Positions 39,920 to 49,814 are shown, counted from the stretch's first letter. The stretch: 53,578 nt of DNA from DAOUTW01 sp964523575 (GCA_964523575.1 CAZGAV010000019.1:1-53578), one strand, 5' to 3'. Program-made: numbers and translations. Notes: generated from the sequence alone by a model not told the origin.

Positions 39920-41322
39920 CCGGGGATCGGATGAGAAATCGGAAAATGTCATTAAGTGTGGATCGCCGGCGAGTGGCTGTCATGCGAGAGGGTCCTGTCG
40001 AGAAAGGCCCGGTTCTGTATATCATGGCGCGCGATCAGCGGGTGGATGACAATTGGGCCCTTTTGTTTGCCCAGGAAAACGCCATTGCTGCCTCCCGGCC
40101 GCTTATGGTCGCAGCCGCGCCTATGGCCGATCATAATAATTCAGGTTTAAGGCAGGTGAGGTTTTCGCTGGATGGCCTCAAAGCGGTCGAAAAAAAATTA
40201 TCCCGATTGCAGATTCCGATGTTAATGTTCGCCGGTCGCCCGGAGACGAAATTGCCGGTTCTGGTCAGACGACTTTCGGCCTCGGCTGTGATATTCGATT
40301 TTTCACCTTTGCGACGCGCCCGGGAATGGCGGGAGGGCATAACCGCTCATTTGACGATTCCGGTCTATGAAGTTGACGCCCATAATATAGTGCCCTGCCG
40401 CCATGTTTCGGCCAAACAGGAATATGCCGCCTACACCTTGCGTCCTAAAATCAATCGGCAATTGCCGGAATTTCTGACTGATTTTCCCAATATGGTGAAA
40501 CATCCTTTTACGGCTTCAATCGAGCGGCCCGAAATCGATTGGCGAAAAATTGAATCATTGCTGGTTTCCGATCGAGGAATCGAACCGGTCGAATTATGGG
40601 AAGCTGGCGAAAAGCCAGCCCGACTGATTCTGGATCGATTTTTATCCAAAAAATTGCCGAATTATGGCGAAGGGCGGAATAATCCCAATCTGGGAGCGCA
40701 ATCCGATCTGTCGCCCTATCTTCATTTCGGGCAAATATCGGCCCAGCGTATCGCGCTGGAAGCGCAGAGATATGATTCCGATATAAAAGCGCAAGAGGCT
40801 TTTCTTGAGGAGTTGATTGTCCGGCGTGAGTTAGCCGATAATTTTTGTTATTACAACCGGGCCTACGATACCGTCGATGGATTCCCCGATTGGGCTCGTA
40901 AAACTCTGGACGACCATCGCCTCGACCCGCGGCCTTATATATATAATATAGAACAGCTGGATGCGGCGGCGACTCATGACGATTTGTGGAATGCGGCTCA
41001 GATGGAAATGGTGCAGACGGGTAAGATGCATGGTTATTTGCGGATGTACTGGGCCAAAAAAATTATGGAATGGAGCATCTCACCCGAAACGGCGCTGGAT
41101 GCGGCGATATATCTCAACGATAAATATGAACTTGACGGCGGCGATCCCAATGGGTATGCTGGCATAGCCTGGTCCATCGGCGGCGTCCATGATCGCCCCT
41201 GGTTCGAACGGGAGATTTTCGGCAAGATCCGGTATATGAGCTATGGGGGCTGTAAAAGGAAATTCGATATCGAGCAATATGCTGCCCGGGTTGCCGGTGT
41301 GAAGGTGACGGTGCGTCCTTGA
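39916..41322 (+). CDS. phr: Class II CPD deoxyribodipyrimidine photolyase
   Basis: 468 residues from GTG 39916, which overlaps the carH stop; ATG 39931 is an alternative. It has the class II layout: an N-terminal Rossmann domain (VLYIMARDQRVDDNWALLFAQ; IFDFSPLRRAREWREGI) and a helical FAD domain (LSPYLHFGQISAQRIALEAQ; FLEELIVRRELADNFCYYN; QTGKMHGYLRMYWAKKIMEW). The class-specific end is GGDPNGYAGIAWSIGGVHDRPWFEREIFGKIRYMS. It repairs cyclobutane pyrimidine dimers with blue light and FAD. It is co-transcribed with the B12 photoreceptor regulator, so light should both induce and power it. Confidence 0.97.
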   Translation: MTGDRMRNRKMSLSVDRRRVAVMREGPVEKGPVLYIMARDQRVDDNWALLFAQENAIAASRPLMVAAAPMADHNNSGLRQVRFSLDGLKAVEKKLSRLQIPMLMFAGRPETKLPVLVRRLSASAVIFDFSPLRRAREWREGITAHLTIPVYEVDAHNIVPCRHVSAKQEYAAYTLRPKINRQLPEFLTDFPNMVKHPFTASIERPEIDWRKIESLLVSDRGIEPVELWEAGEKPARLILDRFLSKKLPNYGEGRNNPNLGAQSDLSPYLHFGQISAQRIALEAQRYDSDIKAQEAFLEELIVRRELADNFCYYNRAYDTVDGFPDWARKTLDDHRLDPRPYIYNIEQLDAAATHDDLWNAAQMEMVQTGKMHGYLRMYWAKKIMEWSISPETALDAAIYLNDKYELDGGDPNGYAGIAWSIGGVHDRPWFEREIFGKIRYMSYGGCKRKFDIEQYAARVAGVKVTVRP

Positions 41323-41810
41323 AGGTCTATTCATTGAAACAGGAAATGGCGGTGCCGCGGCCGCGGGAGGAGGTCTTTGCCTTCTTTGAAAAGCCAGAAA
41401 ATCTGGCCATGATTACCCCGCCTTCGATGGCGTTCAGAATTATAACTCCGACTCCGGTTATTATGCAGGTGGGAGCCTTGATCGATTATACGGTGCGGAT
41501 TATGGGAATGCGCCGGCATTGGCGCACATATATCGCCGAATATCAACCGCCGGGAAAATTTGTCGATGTGCAATTGAAAGGCCCATATACTTTCTGGCAT
41601 CACACGCATCGATTTATTGAGCATAACGGGAGCACGACCTTAGTCGATGAAGTCAAATATATCGTTCCCTTGGGGATTCTGGGCCGAATAGTCCATTCCT
41701 TATTGATTCGCCGTCAGCTCGAGTCTATCTTCAGCTATCGTGCTGTTGTGATACGCCGCCTGTTCGGGCGGGCCGAAGCCGATCGAATCAATGCCACCGG
41801 GAGGACTTGA
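41319..41810 (+). CDS. SRPBCC-family ligand-binding protein
   Basis: 163 residues from TTG 41319, whose codon overlaps the photolyase stop (TTGA). It has the START/Bet v1-like fold pattern: LKQEMAVPRPREEVFAFFEKPENLAMITPPSMAF at the N-terminus, central strands (VGALIDYTVRIMGMRRHWRTYI; DVQLKGPYTFWHHTHRF) and a long C-terminal helix (RRQLESIFSYRAVVIRRLFG). The family binds hydrophobic ligands; the proteins found beside photolyase and LitR genes have no assigned ligand. Overlapping start and stop codons on both sides show tight operon coupling. Confidence 0.9.
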   Translation: MKVYSLKQEMAVPRPREEVFAFFEKPENLAMITPPSMAFRIITPTPVIMQVGALIDYTVRIMGMRRHWRTYIAEYQPPGKFVDVQLKGPYTFWHHTHRFIEHNGSTTLVDEVKYIVPLGILGRIVHSLLIRRQLESIFSYRAVVIRRLFGRAEADRINATGRT

Positions 41811-41814
41811 TCAA

Positions 41815-43263
41815 ATGGCTCGCATCCTCGTGCTGGGGGCAACCGGTTATGTCGGGGGGCGGCTGATTCCACGATTACTTGAAGATGGCCATCGGGTATG
41901 CTGTTTGGTGCGCGACACAAGGCGGCTGGAAGGAAAACCGTGGTATTCTCAGGTGGAGGTATTTCAGGGAGACGTGCTCGATAGCGCAAGTTTGGAGGTT
42001 CCCTTTGCAGGAATCGATATCATCTATTACCTGATTCACTCCATGGCGGTCAACATTGTCAATTTTGAGGCTTTGGATCGGAAGGCGGCTCACAATGCCG
42101 CCAGGGAGGCGGAAGCCGCGGGAGTCGGGCGCATTATATACCTCGGTGGCCTGGGGAAAAATTCCGGACAACAATCGGCTCATCTCCGCAGCCGCAACGA
42201 GGTGGCGGCCATCCTCGGTTCCTACCGCACTCCGGTTACGGTTTTCCGAGCGGCCGTGATTGTCGGCTCCGGGAGCCTTTCTTTCGAGCTGATTCATCAT
42301 CTGGTAAATCGTCTCCCGATCATGATTTGCCCCCGCTGGATTTACAGCCGGACTCAGCCAATCGGGATTGCCGACGTACTCAGGTATCTTAGGGCCGCAA
42401 TTGATGAGCCGACATCGATTGGGCAGACCATTGACATCGGGGGACCCGAAGTGATGAATTATGGCGATATGATGATGACGGTCGCCCACGCCCTGGGCCT
42501 GAAAAGGAAATTGATCCCTGTCCCGGTTCTCACTCCGCGACTGTCGTCCTATTGGGTAAACCTGGTGACACCGATCCCATCTTCCCTGGCAGGCGCTCTG
42601 ATTGAGGGTTTACGCTACGATACCGTTTGCGATAATTCCAGGGCGGCCACCATATTTAAATTTCAACCGACGTCGTTTGAAGAAGCTGTAAATCGGGCGC
42701 TTCGGTCCGTGGCTGATCGCAGAGTGGAAAGCGTGTGGACTGGCGCCGGAGGAGATCGCGGCCCCATTGAAATCGACCCTTCACATTTGATGCGTGACCA
42801 GCGTGTTATTGAGGTTGGCGCTTCGGTCAAAAATCTTTTCAGGATTATCACCTCAATCGGCGGGGAGAATGGCTGGTACTATGCCGACTGGCTATGGAAA
42901 TTCCGGGGATTCGTGGATCAGCAAATCGGCGGCGTCGGCCTCAGACGGGGACGGCGCGATCCCATGAGGGTTTCTATCGGTGAGGCTCTCGATTTCTGGA
43001 GGGTTGAGGATTTTTCGGAAAACAGGCGCTTGCGTCTGAAAGCGGAAATGAAAGTGGGCGGCCATGCCTGGCTGGAATTCGATGTTGAACCGGTGGGCGA
43101 TGAAAAATCGCGCCTGACCCAGACGGCCGAATTCTATCCCCGGGGCCTTTTCGGTCTATTATATTGGTACACGATTTACCCGATCCACGCACTGATTTTC
43201 CGGGGTCTGGTTCGGGCCATAGCACGACGGGCGGAGGCCTTACAGGTAAGAGGCGGCCCGTAA
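41815..43263 (+). CDS. NAD(P)-binding SDR-like protein with C-terminal DUF2867
   Basis: 482 residues from ATG 41815, preceded by GGGAGG. The N-terminal atypical SDR domain begins ARILVLGATGYVGGRLIPRL (GATGxxG cofactor loop) and continues with VEVFQGDVLD, IDIIYYLIHSM and IIYLGGLG. The classical YxxxK is missing, as in this subfamily. After about residue 300 comes DUF2867 (VKNLFRIITSIGGENGWYYADWLWKFRGFVDQ ... DFWRVEDFSENRRLRLKAEM ... GLFGLLYWYTIYPIHALIF). The fusion is frequent in light-induced operons with photolyase and may act on a membrane lipid or isoprenoid, but no substrate is established. It overlaps nothing downstream; the next gene starts 26 bp later. Confidence 0.92.
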   Translation: MARILVLGATGYVGGRLIPRLLEDGHRVCCLVRDTRRLEGKPWYSQVEVFQGDVLDSASLEVPFAGIDIIYYLIHSMAVNIVNFEALDRKAAHNAAREAEAAGVGRIIYLGGLGKNSGQQSAHLRSRNEVAAILGSYRTPVTVFRAAVIVGSGSLSFELIHHLVNRLPIMICPRWIYSRTQPIGIADVLRYLRAAIDEPTSIGQTIDIGGPEVMNYGDMMMTVAHALGLKRKLIPVPVLTPRLSSYWVNLVTPIPSSLAGALIEGLRYDTVCDNSRAATIFKFQPTSFEEAVNRALRSVADRRVESVWTGAGGDRGPIEIDPSHLMRDQRVIEVGASVKNLFRIITSIGGENGWYYADWLWKFRGFVDQQIGGVGLRRGRRDPMRVSIGEALDFWRVEDFSENRRLRLKAEMKVGGHAWLEFDVEPVGDEKSRLTQTAEFYPRGLFGLLYWYTIYPIHALIFRGLVRAIARRAEALQVRGGP

Positions 43264-43289
43264 CATCAATCATAGGTTTTCAAGCGATA

Positions 43290-44258
43290 ATGAAGAAAGA
43301 TATCAAATCGGAATCGCCGATTAAAGTCGGCGTCAGTACCTGTCTGTTGGGACAGAAAGTCCGTTTCGACGGCGGCCATAAGCATGATCATTATCTCACC
43401 GATATATTGGGGCCGCATTTCCAATTCGTTCCGGTTTGCCCCGAACTGGAAGTGGGGATGAGCGTGCCGCGCGAAGCGGTGCGGCTGGAGGGCGATCCGG
43501 AAGCGCCGCGCATGATCGGCAATAAAACCGGCGACGATTGGACCGACCGAATGAATGACTATTCCCGTGTTCGTGTGCTGAGGGGCGATCTGGCCGATCT
43601 GTCCGGTTATATTTTGAAGAAAAATTCTCCCTCATGCGGCATGGAGCGAGTCAAAGTCTATGTGAAACCGGGGACGATTTCGAGAGCCGGGGTCGGCTTA
43701 TTCGCCCGCGCCCTGAAAGATACGTATCCCCATCTGCCGGTGGAGGAAGAGGGCCGGCTTCATGATGATCGCCTGCGTGATAATTTCATTGTTCGTGTCT
43801 TTGCCTATTACCGTCTGCGGCAGATTTTTCGGGGGAGGTTCAGCCGGAAAGCCGCCGTCGATTTTCATGCCGCTCACAAATACCTGTTGCTGGCCCACAG
43901 CCCCGTTCATTACAAGCAATTGGGTCAACTGGTGGCGGCGGTCAGCAAATACCCCCCGGCTGAATTTCGCGAAAAGTATCAGGCGCTTTTCATGGATGGG
44001 TTGTCGGTGATGGCCACGGCCAGAAAAAACGTCAACGTCCTCCAGCACATCATGGGATTTTTAAAGACTCATCTGAGCGCTGATGAGAAAAAGGATATTC
44101 TGGGGGTGATTGCGGATTATCATCAGGGTTTGGTGCCGTTGATCGTACCGATTACTTTGATCCGGCATTATCTGAATAAATTCGAAGTGAAATATATCAG
44201 CGATCAGGTATATCTTAACCCCCATCCCAAAGAGCTTATGCTTCGCAATCATGTCTGA
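43290..44258 (+). CDS. DUF523-DUF1722 (YbgA-like) fusion protein
   Basis: 322 residues from ATG 43290. The N-terminal DUF523 has its Cys signature (VGVSTCLLGQKVRFDGGHKHD; VPVCPELEVGMSVPREAVRL; YILKKNSPSCGMERVKVY), whose three Cys could bind a metal or Fe-S cluster. The C-terminal DUF1722/YbgA domain is also present (HAAHKYLLLAHSPVHYKQLG ... VMATARKNVNVLQHIMGFLK ... LVPLIVPITLIRHYLNKF). The same fusion occurs next to photolyase and LitR genes in other bacteria and has been linked to light and DNA repair, but its activity is unknown. It ends the rightward operon, 12 bp from the convergent M28 gene. The ribosome site is weak. Confidence 0.93.
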   Translation: MKKDIKSESPIKVGVSTCLLGQKVRFDGGHKHDHYLTDILGPHFQFVPVCPELEVGMSVPREAVRLEGDPEAPRMIGNKTGDDWTDRMNDYSRVRVLRGDLADLSGYILKKNSPSCGMERVKVYVKPGTISRAGVGLFARALKDTYPHLPVEEEGRLHDDRLRDNFIVRVFAYYRLRQIFRGRFSRKAAVDFHAAHKYLLLAHSPVHYKQLGQLVAAVSKYPPAEFREKYQALFMDGLSVMATARKNVNVLQHIMGFLKTHLSADEKKDILGVIADYHQGLVPLIVPITLIRHYLNKFEVKYISDQVYLNPHPKELMLRNHV

Positions 44259-44270
44259 ACGACGACGGCG

Positions 44271-47189
44271 TTATTTCAGCAAGAGCATTTTCCTTGTCAG
44301 GCTCGCAGTGCCGATTTTCAACCGATAAAAATAAACGCCGGTGGTGACGTCGCGCCCCTTTTCGTCGCGGCCATCCCATTCGACCCGGTTCCATCCCGGC
44401 AAGGACGCCTCATTAAAAAGCAGTCGAACCCGCTGGCCGAGGATATTGAATACCTCCAGGACCGCCGGAGCCGGTTTTGATTCGGGATTGAAAAATCCGA
44501 TCACCGTCTTCGGATTGAAAGGATTGGGATAGTTCTGGGCCAGAGCGTAATTATCAGGCAGGCGGGAGTGATCGGATTGGCTGTCAACGTCTGAGATTAT
44601 CCCCATATCGCCCATAGCCTGGCGCAGGGCGGCGATGGCGGAATTGTGATCCATGAAACTCAAGGGAATATCGAAGAAAACATAATCATACGGACCGCCG
44701 ACGCTGCGCCAGCCGACCGGCATCCCCTCCGTAAAAACCGAGTCCACGGAGGAGTTGTAAGTATAGACAATTTCATAGCCGGAGCCATAGAGCATGACAT
44801 AACTGGGGCAGGGGACGCCGGTGATATCGGGCATGTTCGGATGATGCATGACGGTGGCGACCGAATCCCAGACCAGTTCGGGATATCCGGCGACCTGAGT
44901 ATGAGCTCCAATCATGTCCGATTCAAGAGCCAATAGAACGTTGTTGAAATTGCTTCTGGGAATGACGCGCGCCAAAATATTGAAATAAGCGTGATATCCG
45001 TAATTGTAATCGCCGGGACTGTAATAAATGGTATCCGCGAAGTAGTTGTTGACGGTCACATCGCCCCAACGCCCGAAGATGATGGCCTTCCCGCCGATGG
45101 AGAGATAGTATCCGATTTGATCGAGGATGCCGCCGAAAGTGGGCGAGCCGCCGATATCATCCTGTCGGGCCGCCTCGTCTCCGATAATAATCAAGCCATA
45201 GTCGATCATATCCAGCAAATCGACTCGATCGGGATTGCTCGAGGAAGTATCTGATATATAGTCATAAGTGAGTCCTTCCAGAGCCTCGCGGATTAGGGAT
45301 CCCGTGGCTGTCTCGTCCACCATGGCCGCAGTATTACTGCCCGATCGGTTGATAGCCAGGATGCGGTCGGGGCGAAGAGTGGCTGCGCGCGATATCGCCG
45401 GAGCTAAGCCGGTCGTATCGGATATGTTATCATCAGTATCGACTGCCACTACCCAGTATTGATGGTAGTCGCTTCCCAGATCGGGGCTCATATCTTCAAA
45501 AATAGTATCATAAGTGTCATCGGGAAGCATGACGGTATCACGAATCACCTGATAATGATCGAAATCCAGCGGCTGATTCCTTTTATCCCAGGTCAACTTT
45601 ATCCCGCCCACCAGCGGCAGGGCTGTTAACTCGCCGGGGGGCATCGGCCTCGAAAAAGGCGTCCCGGAAAGCTGATCATATGCCAGAGCGGTGCGGCCGT
45701 AAATGTCGGTAGGAACTATGTGGAAAAAATATTCCAATCCCTCCTGCAGACCACTGACCACATACCCAATGCTGTCCGACGGAACAAATATCGTATCCGA
45801 CGGCGCCTCCGAAACCGGGCCGTAACACAGGAGGTAATGATCCACCATCCCGGGGTCGCCCGGCTCCCAGGTCACCTGCAATGACTGGCCGTCGCCGACG
45901 TCGAGCACGGAGATCAGCCGGACGGGCGGGGGGAGGAAATTGATGGTGTACACGGTCGCGAGCGAAGCTTTGATCATCCGGGTCATATATTCGAAATTTA
46001 TATAGGTGGTGCTGTCACTCGGCTGATGGTAATGAGTCGAAAAATTCTTCTCCTGAACGAAGGTGACATCATAACCGTTGTCCATAAATGGCGTGTGGTC
46101 GGAGGCGGTATAGCCCGACAGATCGCCGGTGATGCCGACCAGCGAATCGGCCAGATCGCCCCATAATATAGAATAAGCGATTTCGGGGCCATAGTACAAA
46201 TCGGCATGATCGGAATTGGCAAAATGCCCGATCATATCCAGATTCTGCATGTAGATGATATTGGCGTTCTCAGCCCCGACCGAATCGGCGTAATGGTATG
46301 AGCCCCACATCCACGATTCCTCGGAATCGAAAGCGATAAAAACGAAGGTCATTTCAGTTTCGATATCTTTGAGGGCCCGCGCGATTTCGAGCACGCCGGT
46401 GGTTCCGGTGCCGTTGTCATCGGCGCCGGGGCAGTCGGGGACGGCATCGAAATGTCCGCCGACGATTATCTGGCGGTCGGGATAACGTGTGCCGACTTTG
46501 GTGCAGACGACGTTATAGCTCTGTACCGGAACTCGATCCCATAACTGGGAACCTATAAAGGGATCGATAACGACCGAGTCATAGCCGAAGGAGGCGAATT
46601 TGGCGGCAATCCAGTCGCGGGCGGCATAATTGGAATCGGTGCCGGTCAGGCGGGTTTGAAAGGCTTCCAGTCGGTATAAATATGATTCAACGGAATCCTG
46701 TTGAATCAGCCCGATTAGAGAATCGAGATCAATTCCAGCCAGGTTGGCGTTTTTATCATATATTTTGGGGCGATGGTAACTGATTTCGAGATCGTGGCGC
46801 CGCAGGGGCGTAATCCCACTCCCGTATTTGGCGTCAAATTTGGCTGCGGGGTCGATTTCCACTATTCGCAAATCGCCCTGTTCGAAAACCGGCGGATAGA
46901 TATGCGAGTCGGATCCGTCGCGGCGGCGGTCGATCGCCAGACGGTCGAATTCGACATTCGATGCGATCCGTCGGGCCGATGGCAAACGCGATTCGAGATC
47001 ATTGACGATTGACGCCTCGGCCAGTACGAGGTACCCGTCGTGCAATAGCATAATCGGTTCGATATCGAGCGACCGGGCGATCCGGGCCTGAGATTCATTT
47101 TCGATGGATATCTTATATAAATCGGCCGCCCCGGAAAGGGCCGGCATAGCCCAAACAAGAAGCGGAATGAATATCAAATGTTTCAGCAT
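44271..47189 (-). CDS. Secreted M28-family zinc metallopeptidase with fibronectin-III region and FlgD-like tail
   Basis: 972 residues from ATG 47189, which follows GAGGTGG; an in-frame GTG at 47201 overlaps that site. Signal peptide MLKHLIFIPLLVWAMPALSGA, then a propeptide of about 150 residues. The M28 domain carries all zinc ligands: IIVGGHFDAVPDCPGADDNG, FDSEESWMWGS, YMQNLDMIGH and STHYHQPSD. It is an exported aminopeptidase-type exopeptidase. Next come fibronectin-III-like segments (about 430-610), a glutamine-amidotransferase-like or Ig-like region of uncertain type, and the sorting tail QNYPNPFNPKTVIGFFNPES ... TGVYFYRLKIGTAS. It lies 77 bp after the kinase gene on the same strand. Confidence 0.93.
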   Translation of the reverse strand: MLKHLIFIPLLVWAMPALSGAADLYKISIENESQARIARSLDIEPIMLLHDGYLVLAEASIVNDLESRLPSARRIASNVEFDRLAIDRRRDGSDSHIYPPVFEQGDLRIVEIDPAAKFDAKYGSGITPLRRHDLEISYHRPKIYDKNANLAGIDLDSLIGLIQQDSVESYLYRLEAFQTRLTGTDSNYAARDWIAAKFASFGYDSVVIDPFIGSQLWDRVPVQSYNVVCTKVGTRYPDRQIIVGGHFDAVPDCPGADDNGTGTTGVLEIARALKDIETEMTFVFIAFDSEESWMWGSYHYADSVGAENANIIYMQNLDMIGHFANSDHADLYYGPEIAYSILWGDLADSLVGITGDLSGYTASDHTPFMDNGYDVTFVQEKNFSTHYHQPSDSTTYINFEYMTRMIKASLATVYTINFLPPPVRLISVLDVGDGQSLQVTWEPGDPGMVDHYLLCYGPVSEAPSDTIFVPSDSIGYVVSGLQEGLEYFFHIVPTDIYGRTALAYDQLSGTPFSRPMPPGELTALPLVGGIKLTWDKRNQPLDFDHYQVIRDTVMLPDDTYDTIFEDMSPDLGSDYHQYWVVAVDTDDNISDTTGLAPAISRAATLRPDRILAINRSGSNTAAMVDETATGSLIREALEGLTYDYISDTSSSNPDRVDLLDMIDYGLIIIGDEAARQDDIGGSPTFGGILDQIGYYLSIGGKAIIFGRWGDVTVNNYFADTIYYSPGDYNYGYHAYFNILARVIPRSNFNNVLLALESDMIGAHTQVAGYPELVWDSVATVMHHPNMPDITGVPCPSYVMLYGSGYEIVYTYNSSVDSVFTEGMPVGWRSVGGPYDYVFFDIPLSFMDHNSAIAALRQAMGDMGIISDVDSQSDHSRLPDNYALAQNYPNPFNPKTVIGFFNPESKPAPAVLEVFNILGQRVRLLFNEASLPGWNRVEWDGRDEKGRDVTTGVYFYRLKIGTASLTRKMLLLK

Positions 47190-47266
47190 TTTCCACCTCA
47201 CCGGTTATGACGCCCTCGGATATATGACGTTTGAGGCCCCGGGTTGTCAAATCGGCCGCGCCATAT

Positions 47267-47980
47267 TTACCACTTGAGATTTTCGAGAGCCTGCCGGAGC
47301 TGGCCGGCGTTGCGAAATTTCTGACGTATCAGACTGCGTTTCCGTCCCATGACGATTTGCCGAATATCGAAACCTGTCTTCCGATACCCCTCGGCTCCGC
47401 CGATCAATTCATGAAGAATGGCGATCAGGCCATAGACGTCTTCCTGTATTTTCTCCCGGCTCCCGCGACCCAAATCGAAGAAGTCCAGAAGATGAACGTC
47501 GAACCCCAGGCCGACGCGCCGGACCATGATATTGTCGGAATGAATATCGCCATGATATTCGCCCAGGATGTGAATCTGTTCCACCCCGCGAGTGAGGGCA
47601 TGAAGCAAATGAAGAGCTTCGAAAGAAGACAACCGTTGACGGGGCTGACGTTTCAGAAAAAACGACAGCATTTCACCCTCGGCGAAATCGGAGACGAGTA
47701 TTTCGACCTGTTCCCGTCCCACCCGGGCCACGTCGCGGTGATGATATTGAGTCACGATGGGGCAATGGCGCAGTCGATAGAGTTTATGGGCGTATCTATG
47801 AAGCTGGCCGCTTTGTAACCGGTGACCCTCATAGAAAATCTTGGCCGCCCGGACTATGCCGGTTCGGCGCTCCTCCACCTTGTAAACCTCGCCCTCCCAG
47901 CCGCAACCGAGGAATTCGACGATAAAATAATTGCGCCCCAGTGTCAGGCCCGGTTTTAAATCGAAGAATGTGGTTGTCAT
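47267..47980 (-). CDS. Small protein-kinase-like protein
   Basis: 237 residues from ATG 47980; ATG 48010 is an alternative because the ribosome site is poor. Kinase motifs in order: a glycine-rich loop FLGCGWEGEVYKVEE, AAKIFYEG with the ATP-anchoring Lys, the catalytic loop HILGEYHGDIHSDNIMV (HGD..SDN for HRD....N), then LLDFFDLGRG in place of DFG, and a short C-lobe with EDVYGLIAILHELIGG. The Asp of the catalytic loop and the metal-binding Asp are both present, so activity is possible. No transmembrane or sensor domain is present. It lies between tamA and the M28 peptidase and is probably in their transcript, but a link to envelope biogenesis is only suggested by position. Confidence 0.8.
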   Translation of the reverse strand: MTTTFFDLKPGLTLGRNYFIVEFLGCGWEGEVYKVEERRTGIVRAAKIFYEGHRLQSGQLHRYAHKLYRLRHCPIVTQYHHRDVARVGREQVEILVSDFAEGEMLSFFLKRQPRQRLSSFEALHLLHALTRGVEQIHILGEYHGDIHSDNIMVRRVGLGFDVHLLDFFDLGRGSREKIQEDVYGLIAILHELIGGAEGYRKTGFDIRQIVMGRKRSLIRQKFRNAGQLRQALENLKW

Positions 47981-48020
47981 GATTCTTTCACTACTCCTTT
48001 TTCTTCTCATTTCTGCAAAC

Positions 48021-49814
48021 CTAAAAGGCCTGCCCGATGCCGAGATAGAGTTTGCCGGACGATTCACCCGCTCGGCGGTCAACGTTAAAGCCATAATCGA
48101 GACGAATCAGGCCGAGCGGGGCACTGAACCTCAACCCGCCCCCAATTGCGCTTCGCACGTCGGCCAGGCGGAATTGACGGGTTTGCGACCAGACATTGCC
48201 GAGATCAACAAAGATCGCGCCGCCGAATAATTTATAAATTGTCTGACGGATTTCAAAAAGATTCCAGATCAACTTAAAATTGCCGCCGATCGGAGTGCCG
48301 TCGATATCGTGCGGGCCCAGCCTTTGGTAGCCGAAGGAGCGAACCGAGGTTGGGCCGCCGGCGTAAAAGCGTTCCTGAAGCGGGATTTCTTCACCGGTAC
48401 CCATATAATCGAGTATCCCGATTTCCAGCGCCGAAGCCAAAACGGTTTCTCGTCCCAATGACAGAAATGTTTTTAACCGCAGGATTGTCTTTCCGAAAGT
48501 ATTTGATCCCTGCAGGAAACTTCCGGCCAGCTCGTTGGACCATTCGATGTACTTACCTCGACTGGGATTAAAGAGATTGTCGCGGGAATCATGAATAACA
48601 GAAAAGGTTAAACTGCGGATTTGCGTTCGGGTTTCCGGTTGGACAATTTCGGTTGAAATATTGGTGATATTGGAATTCTCGATGCGATAAGTTCCGGTTA
48701 TGATGGTGTAAATCTTCAGACGGCGGCCGATCGTAAAACGCCCACCCAGGCTCCGTTGATCGTAACCCGGCTCCTGCTTGAAATCCAGCGACAGATTCAA
48801 ATCGGTTCGCCAGCGGGTTCCCAGCGTCCAGGGCTCGCTGAACGACGCCGCCAGACTTTGCTTGATAAAATTGGCCTCGGCGCTGGCTCCCGCCTGACGG
48901 GCCGTTCCCGACAGATTGAGGGTTGAAATCTCGATGCGTCCGCGAATTTTTTCGATGGAACCGTAGCCGACCAGGAATCCGAATTCGCTGGACTTCTGTT
49001 CCTTGAGTTCGATTAAGATATCCTTGTTCAGCGAATCGCCCGAGGCGGCGGCGACCGGGCGGACAAAGGCGCTTTCGAACAAGCCGGTCAGATAAAGGCG
49101 GCGCTGGGTTTCAAGGAGTTTTGAATAACGAATTGTCTGATGCGGTTTGAAGAGCAGTTCCCGCTCAATAACTTTGCGGTGTGTTCTCACATTGCCTTCG
49201 ATGCGGATGCTGTCGATATCGGATTGACGACCCTCCTGAATCATGAAATCGACAACGGCTCGATGAGCCTCGACGTTGATCTTGACATTGGGTGTAATGC
49301 CGGCGTCAAGATATCCGTGCTCGGCATAGACCGCGAGGAGATTGTTGACGCTCTCCTGTATCGCTCTTCGCCGCAGGGGTTCATCGACTTTTAATTTGAC
49401 CTGACTCCAGAGTTCGGTATCGGGCATGGCCAGATTTCCGAACATGCTGATGGCGTCCACCAGGGTCTGCTCCCCTTCTGAAATGGCAATGGCGATAGTG
49501 ACGCGGCGATTCAGGGAATCAAAGACGATGCTGGTATCGCTGATTTCCGCCTGCAGGTAACCGTTCTGGCGGTAAAAGGCGATGATATTATCCAGATCGT
49601 CGGCAAAAACTTCGGGATAGTAGTACGTTTTCGAGAGAAATCCCGCGGGATGGGTCAGCATCAGGCTTATCAACCGACCTCGGCTATATACGCTGTTCCC
49701 GTCGAATCTGACCTTACCGACCCGGTACCGGTTCGCATTCTCGGCCGCCAAAACGGCCGATCCGGCGGCGATGAATCCCGCAACTATGAGAATTGTCAGA
49801 CCGATTCTTCTCAT
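48021..49814 (-). CDS. tamA: BamA/TamA-family outer-membrane assembly protein
   Basis: 597 residues with a signal peptide (MRRIGLTILIVAGFIAAGSAVLA). There are three POTRA-like domains (residues about 28-270; for example YRVGKVRFDGNSVYSRGRL and SDIDSIRIEGNVRTHRKVIEREL). The 16-strand barrel contains the family signatures VIHDSRDNLFNPSRGKYIEW, RFYAGGPTSVRSFGYQRLGP and the terminal strand GLIRLDYGFN ... LYLGIGQAF. The RGY-like lid motif appears as VRSFGY. It works in the outer membrane with the inner-membrane-anchored TamB, whose gene ends 4 bp inside this one (ATGA overlap), which favours TamA over BamA. Confidence 0.93.
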   Translation of the reverse strand: MRRIGLTILIVAGFIAAGSAVLAAENANRYRVGKVRFDGNSVYSRGRLISLMLTHPAGFLSKTYYYPEVFADDLDNIIAFYRQNGYLQAEISDTSIVFDSLNRRVTIAIAISEGEQTLVDAISMFGNLAMPDTELWSQVKLKVDEPLRRRAIQESVNNLLAVYAEHGYLDAGITPNVKINVEAHRAVVDFMIQEGRQSDIDSIRIEGNVRTHRKVIERELLFKPHQTIRYSKLLETQRRLYLTGLFESAFVRPVAAASGDSLNKDILIELKEQKSSEFGFLVGYGSIEKIRGRIEISTLNLSGTARQAGASAEANFIKQSLAASFSEPWTLGTRWRTDLNLSLDFKQEPGYDQRSLGGRFTIGRRLKIYTIITGTYRIENSNITNISTEIVQPETRTQIRSLTFSVIHDSRDNLFNPSRGKYIEWSNELAGSFLQGSNTFGKTILRLKTFLSLGRETVLASALEIGILDYMGTGEEIPLQERFYAGGPTSVRSFGYQRLGPHDIDGTPIGGNFKLIWNLFEIRQTIYKLFGGAIFVDLGNVWSQTRQFRLADVRSAIGGGLRFSAPLGLIRLDYGFNVDRRAGESSGKLYLGIGQAF

